64,000 nucleotides of DNA, from NCBI GenBank assembly GCA_030220185.1, contig JASPKZ010009903.1:1-64000 (forward strand). The letters are read 5' to 3'. The DNA comes from Diploptera punctata (taxonomy: Eukaryota; Arthropoda; Insecta; Blattodea; Blaberidae). A model generated the notes under the pieces. The model saw nothing but the letters and a program-made list of their open reading frames with translations, was not told where the DNA came from and made no database searches. Of this stretch, positions 1 through 11,446 are shown piece after piece. Every line of letters starts with the position of its first letter. Within the stretch, counting starts at the first letter, position 1. Made by a program: the position numbers and the translations under genes.

Positions 1-59
1 CCGCACTTCCCACACAAAATGAAATTTTGAGATCACTTGAAATGATTTATTCCAAAACA

Positions 60-451
60 TGATTTTGTAGACAGAAAAGAAGAACAAAAACCTTGTGTTT
101 GAAATAAGTTAAGAAGCAAAGAAACTCATCCTAGGCAGGAAACTAAAAATAGGTTGGTGCATGGTGCAATTGGAAGGATTATATTAGAGTCAACCGCTGT
201 TTCAAATGCTGCAAATATTACCATAAGGCACAAGATGTAGAGGCATTCTCACCTGCCCAAATTCTTCCGAGATTCATTTATTGAAGGAGTTTAAAACAAA
301 ATAAAGATAACTATGTATGTATTAATTTGTGTTAATTACAAAAAGTATAACAAAGATCATACAATTAATGAAAAGCATTCTGCGCTTGACCCACATTGTC
401 CTTGTCACCAGTTAGCATTGAAGCGTTATCAAGACAATACAGATTATTGAA
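60..451 (+). pseudogene. ORF1 C-terminal remnant of LINE copy 1
   Basis: Reading through stops and shifts, this stretch aligns with the C-terminal third of ORF1 in the second element. A basic segment around 130-160 (GRKLKIGW) is followed by a first zinc-knuckle start near 203-220 (RCFKCC), and the tail at 375-450 ends HSALDPHC...YQDNTDY before TGA. The corresponding tail in copy 2 ends in NTDY and TAA. ORF1 proteins of this clade bind the element RNA. Only traces of the zinc knuckles remain, so this copy cannot make the protein. Upstream of about base 60 I cannot follow the alignment. Confidence 0.6.
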
Positions 452-3400
452 ATGGATAAGTACAACATATGCTGTTTTCAAGTTAATTTAAAACACTCTA
501 GAATATCTACCAACAATTTAGTGCAACTCCTTAATGAACAAACAGATTGATATAGCATTTATCCAAGAACCATATTTAATTAACAATAAACTGGCATGCT
601 TTCCTTTAAAATTTAGAATATTCACAGGTGGAAATCGGAGTAGAAGGGCGGCAATAGTTATTAATAATAAGAATATGGATGTTACCACTATTAGTCAAAT
701 TTCAGATGAAGATAGTGTTGTCATTCACATTACGTATGGCAACAAAACATTCTTTGGTGTAAGTATGTGTACTTCGATGGACTGTGTGATATAAATGAAG
801 ATATACAAAAAATCGAAAAAATTAAAGACCACACTAATGGCTATGGATTATTAATTTCAGTGGATAGCAATGCTAGAAATAAATTATGGTATGATAAAAA
901 TTACTAACGAAAGAGGGGCAGATGCATGGAGAATTTATTATAGTAAATAATCTACATATTGTAAATGAAAATAATAGTGTGCCAACCTTTGAAACGCAAC
1001 AAGGGAAGAAGTTGGGTAGACTTGACTATTGTCAATAATAAACTGTTGAAAGATATAAAGGAATGGACCTGTGGAGAGGAAGAAAGTTGCTCTGATCATA
1101 AAATAATTTCGTTTAAGGTAACTAATGTAATACAAAATCTAATATATACGTTTCAAGGAATACGATACATAACAAATGGTGGAAATTATGAACAATTTGG
1201 CAACACTTTAGTGGAAAAATTTAAATTAAACTTTAATTGTATACACAGCCAGGAAAAAATGGATGAAGAACTAGCTCATACAGTAAGAAATCATTCAAAT
1301 CTCAAACATATAATAGACATATATTATAATAGTATAAAAGAAGCATGTAACGAAACATTTAAAATAAACAGAGGAAATAAACGAAAGATTAGAGGGAAGT
1401 CTGTTCCATGGTGGACACCAGAACTAACTGTTATGAGGAAAAGGGTGAATGCATTAAGAAGACGTTATCAAAGAACTTATAACAATGAGCAACTGAGGGA
1501 AGTCAGAAGAAATCTATACATGGATGGCAACAAGCAGTATCAAACAAAAATAAATACTGAAAAACTAAAATCATGGAAAGAATTTTGTAGCGCGACTGAC
1601 GGATCAAATCCATGGACAGCAGTATACAAGATTGTGACTAGAAAACTGAAAGGGAACAATATCCTCACTACACTAAGAAAGGAAGATGGAACATACACCG
1701 TAGATACTTCTGACACATTGCAATATATGTTAAAAACACTTTTTCCCGCAAGACAGTGAGCAGGATGACACTGAGAGACACAAAAATATTAAGAAGACTT
1801 ACAACAGAACCTATGAATACACCGGAGGACATAGAATTCACAACTGCAGAAATATTAAACATATTGCAGAATTTCAATCCGAGAAAAATCGCCTGGAGAA
1901 GACGGAATAACTAGTGATATCTTATTGTATGCCTTTAGAATGTTCCCCTGCTTCTTCACTGCACTATATAACATAAGTGTCTCAGTGATAGTATATTTCC
2001 TATAAGATGGAAGCGATCGGTGTAATTCCAATAATTAAGCATGGTAAAACAGAAACACATCACAGCGTTACAAAATATCGTCCAATAAGCTTGTTGAATA
2101 TAAATGGAAAAATCCTAGAGAAATTGATGATAAATAGGATTGAACATCACATAAATTCAAGAAAACTTTTTAATGTAAGACAGTTGGATTTATGGCCAAA
2201 AAAAGTACGGTGGATGCAGCTATGGAAATGAAAAGCTTTGTCAAACGTAATTTACCGCACATTTGGATATATCGTTCTCAGTAAGCCTGGATGTTAAAGG
2301 TGCATTTGACGCTGCGTGGTGGCCTACCATTTTAAATAACCTAAGAGAAATGGAATGTCCAAGTAACTTATATAGACTATGTCAGGATTATTTCAAAAAT
2401 AGAACAGCAAGCCTATCGTCAAATGAATATCAAACAGAAAAAACAAGTTGAGAAGGGCTGTCCACAAGGATCTTGTTGCGGACCAGGTCTATGGAATGTT
2501 TTATATAATTCCATGCTTAACTTACAATTCACACAAAGAACAGAGGGTAATTGCCTTTGCTGATGATATCCTCATCATGACAAAAGGGAAGAGTAAATTA
2601 GACGTAGGAAATTATTGTAATCAGGATTTAAAGAAATTGAATTATGGGCTAATGAAAATAAAATAAACTTTAATGACTCCAAATCGAAAGTTCTGATGAT
2701 AACCAGGAAAAAGAAAATAAACAATGAATCTATAAACATTTATCTTAATACAAACGCTAGAACAAGTAGATACACTAAAGTATCTTGGAATTTACGTTGA
2801 CAAAAAATTTAGATTTGATCATCATATTAATCAAATCCATGATAAAGCAATAAGTATATTTCACACATTATCGAAAGCAGCAAAATTAAAGTGGGGTATT
2901 GGAAATAAAGCACTACATACAATTTATATGGGCGCTATACAACCGATTCTGACATACGGAGCTCCAGTGTGGGGAGACGCCTTACAAATTAAAACTAATT
3001 TAACAAAAATTCAGAGAGTTCAGAGATTATTCAACATAAAAATTACGAAGGCATACAGAACAATTTCATATGAAGCTTCTTGCGTTTTGGGTGGTATTCA
3101 GCCTATTGATATAACAATACAAGGAATAATCAAACAGTATGATTCTATACATGGAGATGTAAATTATGATGCACCCTTAACACCAAGTGATTGGATGCAT
3201 CCTGCACAAATACCCCAAATACAAGAGGCTAAGGAAGGTACAAATTATTTTCTAAAAATTTACACAGATGGCAGTAAAAAGGAAGAAAATGTCGGAGCCG
3301 CAGCAGTGATATACAAATTTGACAATATCTTTTTAAATCTCAAATATAGACTTGGTGGAAATTGTTCAAATAATCAGGCCGAACAACTAGCTGTATTGAA

Positions 3401-4098
3401 AGCTCTACAAGAAATACAGAATATAAGTAACACTTCGGGTGAAGAGAAGACTGCAGCTATATATTCTGATAGTAAAGTTGCCCTAGCCCTTTTCCAGAAA
3501 AATAGCAAACATAATAGCATAGTTGAGGACATTCTAAAAACGATAAAAATTTAGAACAGAAACAATGGACAATTCATTTTAAATGGGTGAAAGCACATAT
3601 AGGTGATATTGGAAATGAGTATGCCGATGAGCTTGCAAAGGAGGCAGCAAAAGACCTAAATCTGCATGTAATATATAACAAGATTCCAAAATCACTAATA
3701 AGTGTAGAATAAGAGAAAACGGACACCAGCTGTGGCAGAATAGGTGGAATGCAACAAATAAGGGTGCTCAATGCAGACTATTCTTCCCATATATCAAAGA
3801 AAGACTTAACATTAAAATTCCTATAACACCGCAGTTTACTGCATTGATATCAGGCCACGGTAAAACAAATGACTACTTACATAGATTCCATATTATAGAT
3901 AACCCGGGATGTGCATGTGGCTGCCCGCGACAAACTGCGAATCATATGATTTACTTGTGTAAAGAATTTCGGCAGCAGAGAACTACCTTAATAGCAGACA
4001 TATATAAAAATGGAGGGAACTGGCCGGTTACTAACAACGAATTAGTAACGAAACATCTAAAACAATTTTGTAAATTTATAAACTCTATGAACTTATAG
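452..4098 (+). pseudogene. ORF2 (endonuclease-RT-RNase H-CCHC) of LINE copy 1, broken
   Basis: The endonuclease part starts at ATG 452 and shows IQEPY (about 560), DSNAR (865) and SDHK (1098). The RT part shows KYRPISLLN (2077), SLDVKGAFDAAWW (2282), GCPQGSCCG (2456) and AFADD (2551), which holds the catalytic aspartates. RNase H follows: YTDGSK (3260), NNQAEQLA (3370), YSDSK (3460) and WVKAH (3584). A C-terminal zinc motif of type C-x-C-x8-H-x4-C lies at 3910-3960, and the stop is TAG at 4096-4098. Frames change near 540, 790-960, 1745-2007, 2250, 2450, 2660-2928 and 3550, so no ORF2 polyprotein can be made. The domain set equals that of R1-clade elements. Confidence 0.85.
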
Positions 4099-4190
4099 TT
4101 AATAAGGTGTTGTTAAATAATGCATGTAATACTGCTCTGCAGTGGGGCATGTTGATTGATTTTCAATAAATTAAAAAAAAAAAAAAAAAA

Positions 4191-4390
4191 TACATACATA
4201 CATACATACATACATACATACATACATACATACATACATACATACATACATACATACATACATACATACATACATACATACATACATACATACATACATA
4301 CATACATACATACATACATACATACATACATACATACATACATACATACATACATACATACATACATACATACATACATACATACATACA
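4191..4390 (+). repeat. (TACA)50 microsatellite between two LINEs
   Basis: An uninterrupted tetranucleotide array of about 200 bases. It begins at the A-run of LINE copy 1 and ends exactly where LINE copy 2 starts (AGTGGCCGTG). It can be read as the remaining target array on the 5' side of copy 2. The long repetitive open frames on both strands are artefacts of the repeat. Confidence 0.97.
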
Positions 4391-4690
4391 AGTGGCCGTG
4401 ACTATTACTGTTTGAGATAAGTTTCTGTCTACATGTTATTGTAATAATTTTGTTTGTGCGTATTATAAGTAATTAAATTGTGTTAATTTGCATAATTTAT
4501 AATATTGTGAAGTGATATAAGAAATATTTCAAAGATATTTAGTGTAATTTAGTTAATACAATAACTTTTCTATTTTGTGTTCGGTAACTAGGGGTTTATT
4601 TACCTTAGTTACCATATAATTAATTGAATTTGTGATAAAGACACAAAAAAATATATAATTAATTGATTTGATAATCATATTATCAAAATA
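4391..4690 (+). promoter_or_regulatory. 5' UTR and presumed internal promoter of LINE copy 2
   Basis: AT-rich non-coding leader that starts at AGTGGCCGTG, immediately after the microsatellite, and ends at the ORF1 ATG. Non-LTR elements carry internal promoters at this position, so a promoter is inferred. No canonical core element could be assigned with confidence. Confidence 0.45.
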
Positions 4691-5812
4691 ATGGAAGAGA
4701 TAAATAATAATGTATATTCGGCTTTTGAAGAAAATTGTAGGTATAACGGAAAAGAGCAAGAATTTAAAGAAGAGTACAAAGAAATAATCTTAAAATCAGT
4801 AAGTACACTAAGAAATGCTTTTTCAATTATGAAAACAAAATTATGTGAGACTAGTGAACAGAGTAGCACATTGCATGTTAAGTGTGATGAAATGGAGAAA
4901 AAAATCAAAGACTTAGATTCGCTACACAGAAATTCAGTACAAGTTGAGACATATAACAGTATTGCACGGAATCACCATGCTGGGAGCATGGTATTCGCAG
5001 CTACATCTCCTGTCGGGCAGAAGAGATACTATTCCGATGTCGTGAGCTCAGTCGATCAAACAGTTGAAAAACGATACAAACTAATGATAACTTCTAAATT
5101 GAAGGAATCAGCTGAAGCAATGAAAACTGTACTGAAAAGAAAAATAAATCCGACTACTATAAACGTTGGAATAAAAACTTTGAAGTCCCTTAAGGATGGA
5201 AGAGTCCTAATTGAAACAGGAAGTAAGAAAGAAGTAGAAGTTCTCCGTGAGGCCATCAATTCAAATTGCAGTCAGACAATGGAAGCTAAAATATCTAACC
5301 TCAGGAATCCGAACTTAGTAATTTATAATATACCGGATGACATAAATAAAGAGAACGTTGAAGAGATCATAAGAGCTCAAAATTCAGAGCTAAATATTCA
5401 AGAAGGAGATATAAAAGCAAAGTTTGTATTCAAAAGCAAGAGAAACGGCCGTAATTTAGTAGTTGAGGTGAGTGCGGACGTGAGGAAAAAACTTCTTCAT
5501 AAAAAGATAAAAATGGGATGGGTAATATGTCACTCAGACGATTACATAGCCCCTGTTAGGTGCTTCAACTGTAGTCGATATAATCACCGTCACACACAAT
5601 GCGAAGCGGAAGAAACATGTCCATTATGTGCGCAAAAACACAAGCTGAAAGAATGTAAAGCTGCTTCGTCAGACTATAAATGCATAAATTGTGTAATTTT
5701 TAATAAACATACAAAAGGAGACAAGATATGTGAAAATCATTCATCTTTAGATAAAAACTGTCCTAGCATGCTAGCGGTCATAAGAAAGTACAAAGAAAAC
5801 ACAGATTACTAA
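4691..5812 (+). CDS. ORF1 (Gag-like) protein of Waldo-like LINE, intact
   Basis: A 373-residue RNA-binding protein of a non-LTR retrotransposon, expected to coat the element RNA and help bring it to its target. Residues 1-70 are charged and partly helical (coiled-coil-like, KCDEMEKKIKDL). The middle is a basic region. Zinc knuckles follow: C-x2-C-x4-H-x4-C from residue 291 (CFNC...), C-x2-C-x3-H-x4-C from residue 310 (CPLC...), and a third, less regular set from residue 331 (CINC...). Three knuckles near the C-terminus is the R1-clade pattern. The ATG at 4691 is the first of the long frame. The stop TAA (5810-5812) shares its last A with the ORF2 ATG, which points to coupled translation. No damage is visible. 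Confidence 0.88.
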   Translation: MEEINNNVYSAFEENCRYNGKEQEFKEEYKEIILKSVSTLRNAFSIMKTKLCETSEQSSTLHVKCDEMEKKIKDLDSLHRNSVQVETYNSIARNHHAGSMVFAATSPVGQKRYYSDVVSSVDQTVEKRYKLMITSKLKESAEAMKTVLKRKINPTTINVGIKTLKSLKDGRVLIETGSKKEVEVLREAINSNCSQTMEAKISNLRNPNLVIYNIPDDINKENVEEIIRAQNSELNIQEGDIKAKFVFKSKRNGRNLVVEVSADVRKKLLHKKIKMGWVICHSDDYIAPVRCFNCSRYNHRHTQCEAEETCPLCAQKHKLKECKAASSDYKCINCVIFNKHTKGDKICENHSSLDKNCPSMLAVIRKYKENTDY

Positions 5813-8800
5813 TGGCTCCACCAAAAGGAAAATATAAAGAAATAATACCATATTCTAAAAATGTGCAGATTAATTTGAAACATTCTAAGGCGGCAACCTA
5901 TAATTTAGACCAGCTAATTATTGAACAAAATATAGATATCGCTTATTTACAAGAGCCTTATTTATATTTAAATAAAGTATCCGGAATATCTAAAAGACAT
6001 AGAATCTATACTTCAGGAAATGGGATAAAAAGAGCAGCAATCATTATATCAAACAAGCAAATTAATGCTATTCAAATAAATCAATTGTCAGAAGAAGACA
6101 TGGTGGTAATTGAAGTATCATTTGGACAATTAAAATACATAGCTGCAAGTATTTATCTGGATATAAATAAAGACATAAATAGAGATCTACACAAAATTGA
6201 GGAAATAATACAACTGGCGGCAGGAAAAGGCCTAATATTGGCCATGGACAGTAACGCAAGATCCAAAACATGGCACGATAGACTAACTAACAAAAGGGGG
6301 AAACTTCTTGAAGAATTCGTCTTAGCTAATAATCTGCATTAATGAATAACAACACCAAAATAAAAACATTCGAGTCAAACACAGGAGCTAGCAATGTGGA
6401 CCTAACAATTATTAATCAAAATATGTTAACATGGATGAGCAATTGGAATTGCTGCGAAGAAGAAGTTTCTCTGACCACAGATTGATTACTTACACTTTGG
6501 AAAAGATTGTTAACAAAATTTGTATAATTTTATAGGAACGCGATATATTATAAAAAAGGAAGAATTTGATGGTTTCAGGAGACATTTCATAGAAGAGGTT
6601 AAAAATTACTTTGTTACACAAGAATTAAATAGCAATTCAAACAGACATTGAACAAAACGTTTTAGATAGTATCCTAGAACATATTATATCAACAAAAACG
6701 AATATGGAAGAAGTAGCAGAGAAATTTGAAAGTGCTATTAATAGAGCATGCAAGAGGTCCTTCAAGACTAAGTACTCCACATTTAAATTACTTGAACACA
6801 AATCAGTTCCATGGTGGTCGCAAGAACTGACCTTATTGAGGAAAAAAGTCTGCGCTCTCAGAAGAAGATATCAAAGAGCCAAAAAAGATGCAAATCTTAG
6901 AGATATTAGAAGACGCCAATATCAAGAATGGAAGAGAAATTATGAGATACTCATCAGGAGATCGAAATATGAATCTTGGAAAAATTACTGTACATTAACT
7001 AAAAAAACAAACCCATGGAACGCAGCCTATAAAATCGCATCTGGCAAATTAAAATCAAATCTGACAATGACAACTCTTCGTAAACCCAACGGAACCTACA
7101 CTAGAAACTTGGAAGAAACGATGGAATTCATGATGGAATCTTTCGCTCCCAAGGATGACGAAAGCGGCGACAATGATTACCATATACAAGTCAGAAATGA
7201 AGTAATAAAAATGCTAAATACATCCGACGATAGGTTATTTACAAAAGATGAAATCGGAATGGTAATTAAAAGAATGGACGTCAGTAAAGCACCAGGTGAA
7301 AATGGAATTACAGTTGAAATTCTGTGGGAAATCTATAGCTTACTACCTAAATTCCTCACTGCGATATATAATGCAAGCCTTAGAACAGGATGTTTTCCCA
7401 AAAAATGGAAACATGCCAATATAATACCAATTATAAAGCCAGGAAAAGAAGTCACTGACGATGTATCCAAATACCGACCAATTAGTCTCCTAAATGTAAC
7501 AGCAAAAGTACTAGAAAAAACTATTAATAAATCGAATAATGCACCATATGTACAGTAACAATTTAATGAATCAACGGCAATTTGGATTTAAACCTCAAAC
7601 TAGTACTGTGGATGCAGTGATGTCATTAAAAGAAACTGTACTAGAGGCCATAAATGGTGGACAATATGTAGCTGTAGTCAGCTTGGATGTAAAAGGAGCG
7701 TTTGACGCTGCATGGTGGCCTAGTATACTTTCAGCTTTAAGGGAAGCCAGATGTCACAAAAATATTTATGAGCTTTGTAAAAGCTATTTCTACGGAAGAA
7801 CTGCATCACTAACAGTAAACAATTTATCAATTCAAAAATCCATAAGCAAAGGCTGCCCACAAGGGTCTTGTTGTGGTCCGGGATTCTGGAACATCCAGTA
7901 TAATTCACTCCTGAATATAGATTATAGTAAACATACAAAGGTCCTAGCCTTTGCGGATGATTTACTGATGATCACCAAAGGAAAAAGCCTCATTGAGCTG
8001 GAAAATAATACAAACTTGGACTTGTATAAGGTGGAAAGTATGGCAAAACATCTAAAAATTACATTCAATGAACAGAAATCGAGACTATTGGTTATAACAA
8101 AAAGAAGAGCTCAAGTAGCAAGAACTCTAAACATTTTCCTGAACAATAGATATATACCAGAATCAGAGAGTATAAAATACCTTGGTATAACAATTGACAA
8201 AAAGTTTAAATTTGACAAACATATAGATCTAGTAACTCAGAGGTGTACAAATCTGATACATGCTTTGGCAAAATCTGCAAAAATAAATTGGGGACTTAAC
8301 ACTGATGTAATGAGAATTATTTACAAAGGGGCTATATTTCCTATCTTAACATATGGAGCCCCCGTCTGGATTGAAGCTATAAACAAACATCATAATGCAG
8401 CAAAACTAAATCGAGTGCAGAGATTAATAAATATTAAAATAGCCAAGGCTTTTCGCACAACGTCACATGAAGCGTTATGCATCCTAACAAAAAATACTCC
8501 AATAATATTAGAGATCCAAAAGTTAGTAAGTTTATACACAATAAAAAAAGGTGATCCAAAGGAAACAGCTTTGGACATACCAAGAACACTACTCGCAATG
8601 GCCACATCCTGCCGAGATTTATATAATAAAAAGGAAAGCAGGAGAGAAGTGAAATACAATATTGACATATACACTGATGGTAGCAAAGGTGTGATACGGG
8701 GTGTATGAGAGCAGGAATCGCCTTATATGTCACACAAACTACTTACTAAAGAGTGTACAATACAGACTAAAAAACCACTGCACAAACAATCAAGCGGAAC

Positions 8801-9540
8801 AGCTAGCAATCCTTAAAGCGCTAGAATATCTAGAAAATGGTCACCATCTTCCTATCCATCAAAAAACAGCACTAATTCATACAGATAGCAGAATAACATT
8901 AGATTCACTAGAAAACAATAAAAAACCAACAAAACCTAATAGCATCCATTAGAGAGATAACTAAAAACTTAGAAATTCAGAATTGGAAAATTCACTACAC
9001 ATGGGTCAAGGCACACAACGGGAATGATGGCAACGAGGATTGCTGATAGGTTGGCTAAACAAGCAGCAGGGAATGGAGAACTTCAGTGTGTGTTACGACC
9101 GTAAACCAGGTCAGTGTAGTTTTTAGTGAATTGCAATCAATGAAGTTTAAATAAGTGGGGAAAATGAATGGCAAAATACCACACAAGGGTGCAGTGACAA
9201 AATCCCTTTTTACCTAGCGTGAAAGGACAGATTGAAATTAAATTTACCCTTAACAGGAAAAATAACAACCTTCTTACAGGGCACGGTGTGATATAACAGT
9301 TATTACTATCGCTTTAAAATAAAAGATAGCCCTTTGTGTACATGGCGGCATTTCAGATCAAACTATAGATCATCTATTATTTCAATGTACAAAATTAGAA
9401 ACAAGAAAGGCGGTTATTTAAAAACAAACATGCTTAAGAAAAATGGTAATTGGACATTCGATAAAGTAAGACTAGTAGGGTTGGTGTATACAGAAGAATT
9501 AATCTCTTTCATTAATTCCATAAAATTAAACAAACTTTAG
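5812..9540 (+). pseudogene. ORF2 (endonuclease-RT-RNase H-CCHC) of LINE copy 2, frameshifted
   Basis: The start ATG overlaps the ORF1 stop (TAATG). The APE endonuclease shows QEPY (about 5950), DSNAR (6248) and a DLTI block (6400), with its SDH motif out of frame near 6473. The linker carries VPWW (6808). RT shows APGENG (7290), KYRPISLLN (7470), QRQFGFKP (7576), SLDVKGAFDAAWW (7680), GCPQGSCCG (7851) and AFADD (7948). RNase H shows YTDGSK (8670), NNQAEQLA (8790) and WVKAH (9005). A C-terminal zinc motif C-x7-8-H-x4-C spans about 9335-9395. Breaks occur near 6340, 6465, 7540, 8700, 8950, 9030 and before 9334. Several look like single-base changes, so the copy may have died recently or contain assembly errors. 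Confidence 0.85.
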
Positions 9541-9750
9541 AACAAAAAAAAAAAAAGCCAATTCAATGAGCATAACAAATAAAAAAAAAAAAAGAAAAGA
9601 AAGTGGCCATAGAAAATTAATTAAAAAGACAAGAATTGTTATTTCCTTGTAAATAATTTTATGTAAATAATGTTAATAAACTAGAGCATGTAGTATTACA
9701 TTTTTTGTTTATGGAAACATGCTGAATAAGAGAGAAAAAAAAAAAAAAAA
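9541..9750 (+). other. 3' UTR of LINE copy 2 with poly(A) signal
   Basis: Contains two A-rich tracts near 9542-9600, AATAAA at 9675-9680 and a terminal A-run at 9735-9750 that joins the (TACA)n array through TGACAT. Short matches to the 3' UTR of copy 1 (GCATGTAATA-like words) support common ancestry. Confidence 0.7.
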
Positions 9751-9756
9751 TGACAT

Positions 9757-10320
9757 TACATACATACATACATACCATACATACATACATACATACATAC
9801 ATACATCATACATACATACATACATACATACATACATACATACATACTACATACATACATACATACATACATACATACATACATACACATACATACATAC
9901 ATACATCCATACATACATACATACATACTACATACATACATACATACTACATACTACATACATACATACATACCTACATACAACATACATACATACATAC
10001 ATACAGACATACATACAACTACATACATAACATACATACATACTACATACAGACATACATACAACATACATACATACATACATACATACATACATCATAC
10101 ATACATACATACATACTACATACATACATACATACATACATACATACATACATACATACATACATACATACATACATACATACATACATACATAACATAC
10201 ATACATACATACATAATACTACATCATCACTACATACATACATACACATACATACATACATACATACATACATACAGACATACATACATACATACATACA
10301 TACATACATACATACATACA

Positions 10321-10351
<31 letters not shown>

Positions 10352-10419
10352 CATACATACATACATACATACATACATACATACATACATACAGACATAC
10401 ATACATACATACATACATA
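9757..10419 (+). repeat. Long imperfect (TACA)n microsatellite
   Basis: About 660 bases of (TACA)n on the 3' side of LINE copy 2. It has many single-base deletions and substitutions (CATCC, TACTAC, CAGACA) that split it into short pure runs, and a disturbed patch at 10213-10232. It stops against a SINE tail at about 10420. Confidence 0.95.
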
Positions 10420-10426
10420 TTGTTTA

Positions 10427-10543
10427 ATGCCACCTGTTTGTCATTCGACATTTCAGGTATTCTCTCTCCTGGCATTGGGTATTTGTAACCCACTTGTGAG
10501 GGTGGGATGCCTGGAAAGGCGGGATTACCGCTGCCTCAATTTG
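10427..10543 (-). mobile_element. SINE-A type-2 tail fragment
   Basis: Matches the 3' part of the two SINE-A copies at 56049 and 58060: CATTTCGACATTTC-type block, TCTCTC..GGCATTG, GTAACCCACTT, then GCCTGGAAAGGCGGG. No tRNA-like head is present. The fragment abuts the microsatellite. Confidence 0.6.
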
Positions 10544-10828
10544 AAATAATGTAAAACAATAAATACGTGCTTCCGCCATTTTTATCACTAATTGATCTCA
10601 CGGCCTTCTGTAGTTTCAACTAATAAACATTGCCCACACTGTTAACGTCAGTCATTTGTTACAATGAACGCAAATATTTCCAACAAAGATGTATATTACA
10701 CCCCGTTTCTGCTTTTCATTTCAAGCTTTTTTTAATCTAATAGGTGATTCTAAACGGATTTTTTATGCTGAATTCGAAAATGGTCTCCATTTTCTCCCAC
10801 CACATCAGGTTTTCAAAATATTCATGAA
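10544..10828. other. Gap without recognised feature
   Basis: Low-complexity AT-rich sequence; no coding or repeat signal recognised beyond weak matches. Confidence 0.4.
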
Positions 10829-10830
10829 TA

Positions 10831-10885
<55 letters not shown>

Positions 10886-11140
10886 CACTCACTGGCACTA
10901 TCGAACCCGTAGGTTCATGGCCGCGCGGACATAAACTCTTCATACATCCCTATCCCGAGCTAATGCTTTCCAATCATTCCCTGTATAAATCTACTTCCCT
11001 CAAATCACATTTAATGTTTTCTCCCACCTCATTCTTGGTCTACCAACTGGGCTTTTTCCCTCTGGCTTTGCTACAAGAAGCTTCCATGCAAGTCTTATGA
11101 AATTATAGGTTCGTGAAACGTAATAGAAATTACTTTCAAC
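10829..11140 (-). mobile_element. LINE-B 3' fragment with (GTAA)n tail
   Basis: Read on the minus strand it encodes the C-terminal end of a LINE protein (GKSPVGRPRMRWE at about 11015-11055). The shared 3' end follows (GCGCGGCCATGAACCTACGG), and then a (GTAA)n/(GTGA)n tail at 10829-10885. The same end occurs at 15422, 27521, 30205, 37235, 48438 and 55640. The protein end, with GHVARMG and GRPRMRW motifs, is a common insect LINE type. I do not assign a clade. The copy is 5' truncated. Confidence 0.8.
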
Positions 11141-11197
11141 AAGAATTTTGTGTGAAGAACTAGGCCAGAATTTATTTGCCACTAATTAATCATTACT

Positions 11198-11205
11198 AAA
11201 TAATA

Positions 11206-11280
<75 letters not shown>

Positions 11281-11368
11281 TATTTTAATAATAATATTAT
11301 TAATAATAATTTTAATAATAATATTATTAATAATAATAATTTTAATAATGATAATATTAATTATTAGG

Positions 11369-11428
<60 letters not shown>

Positions 11429-11430
11429 AG
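11198..11430. repeat. AAT / ATT microsatellites
   Basis: An (AAT)n run at 11198-11280, a mixed AT-rich middle with AATAATATTATT words, and an (ATT)n run at 11367-11425. The two pure runs are reverse complements, so the block can fold on itself. Open frames of poly-Ile are artefacts. Confidence 0.95.
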
Positions 11431-11446
11431 CACAAATTTAACCTTA

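Larger units (their letters stand above)
1..4190 (+). mobile_element. Waldo-like R1-clade LINE, copy 1 (5' end outside window or lost)
   Basis: Non-LTR retrotransposon in the sense direction. It shows an ORF1 C-terminal remnant, a full-span but broken ORF2, a short 3' UTR with AATAAA at 4165-4170, and an A-run at 4173-4190 that leads directly into a (TACA)n array. The protein order of zinc knuckles, APE endonuclease, RT, RNase H and a C-terminal CCHC is that of the R1 clade. Waldo elements of that clade are known to target (ACAY)n repeats, and (TACA)n is such a repeat, so I call it Waldo-like. The element is old: ORF2 needs several frameshifts. Its sequence differs clearly from copy 2, so the two are separate subfamilies rather than a recent duplication. 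Confidence 0.8.
4391..9750 (+). mobile_element. Waldo-like R1-clade LINE, copy 2, apparently full length
   Basis: About 5.36 kb from the end of one (TACA)n array to the start of the next. It has a 300-base 5' UTR, intact ORF1, ORF2 with a few frameshifts, a 3' UTR and an A-run (9735-9750). The microsatellite on both sides supports site-specific insertion into the repeat, as known for Waldo elements of the R1 clade. The intact ORF1, low stop density and preserved 5' end suggest a much younger copy than copy 1. The clade call rests on domain order, the SLDVKGAFDAAWW-type RT block and the target, not on a tree. Confidence 0.85.

Noticed and set aside
4113..4401. Open frames of repeated MYVC / YIHT residues on both strands
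   Set aside because: They are translations of the (TACA)n array and change frame with it; not genes. The same holds for 9719-10493.
4391..10419. Tandem array as CRISPR-like repeat
   Set aside because: Four-base repeat without spacers.
10829..10885. (TTAC)n run as a telomere-type repeat
   Set aside because: Insect telomeres are TTAGG. Here it is the tail of LINE-B, adjacent to its 3' end.
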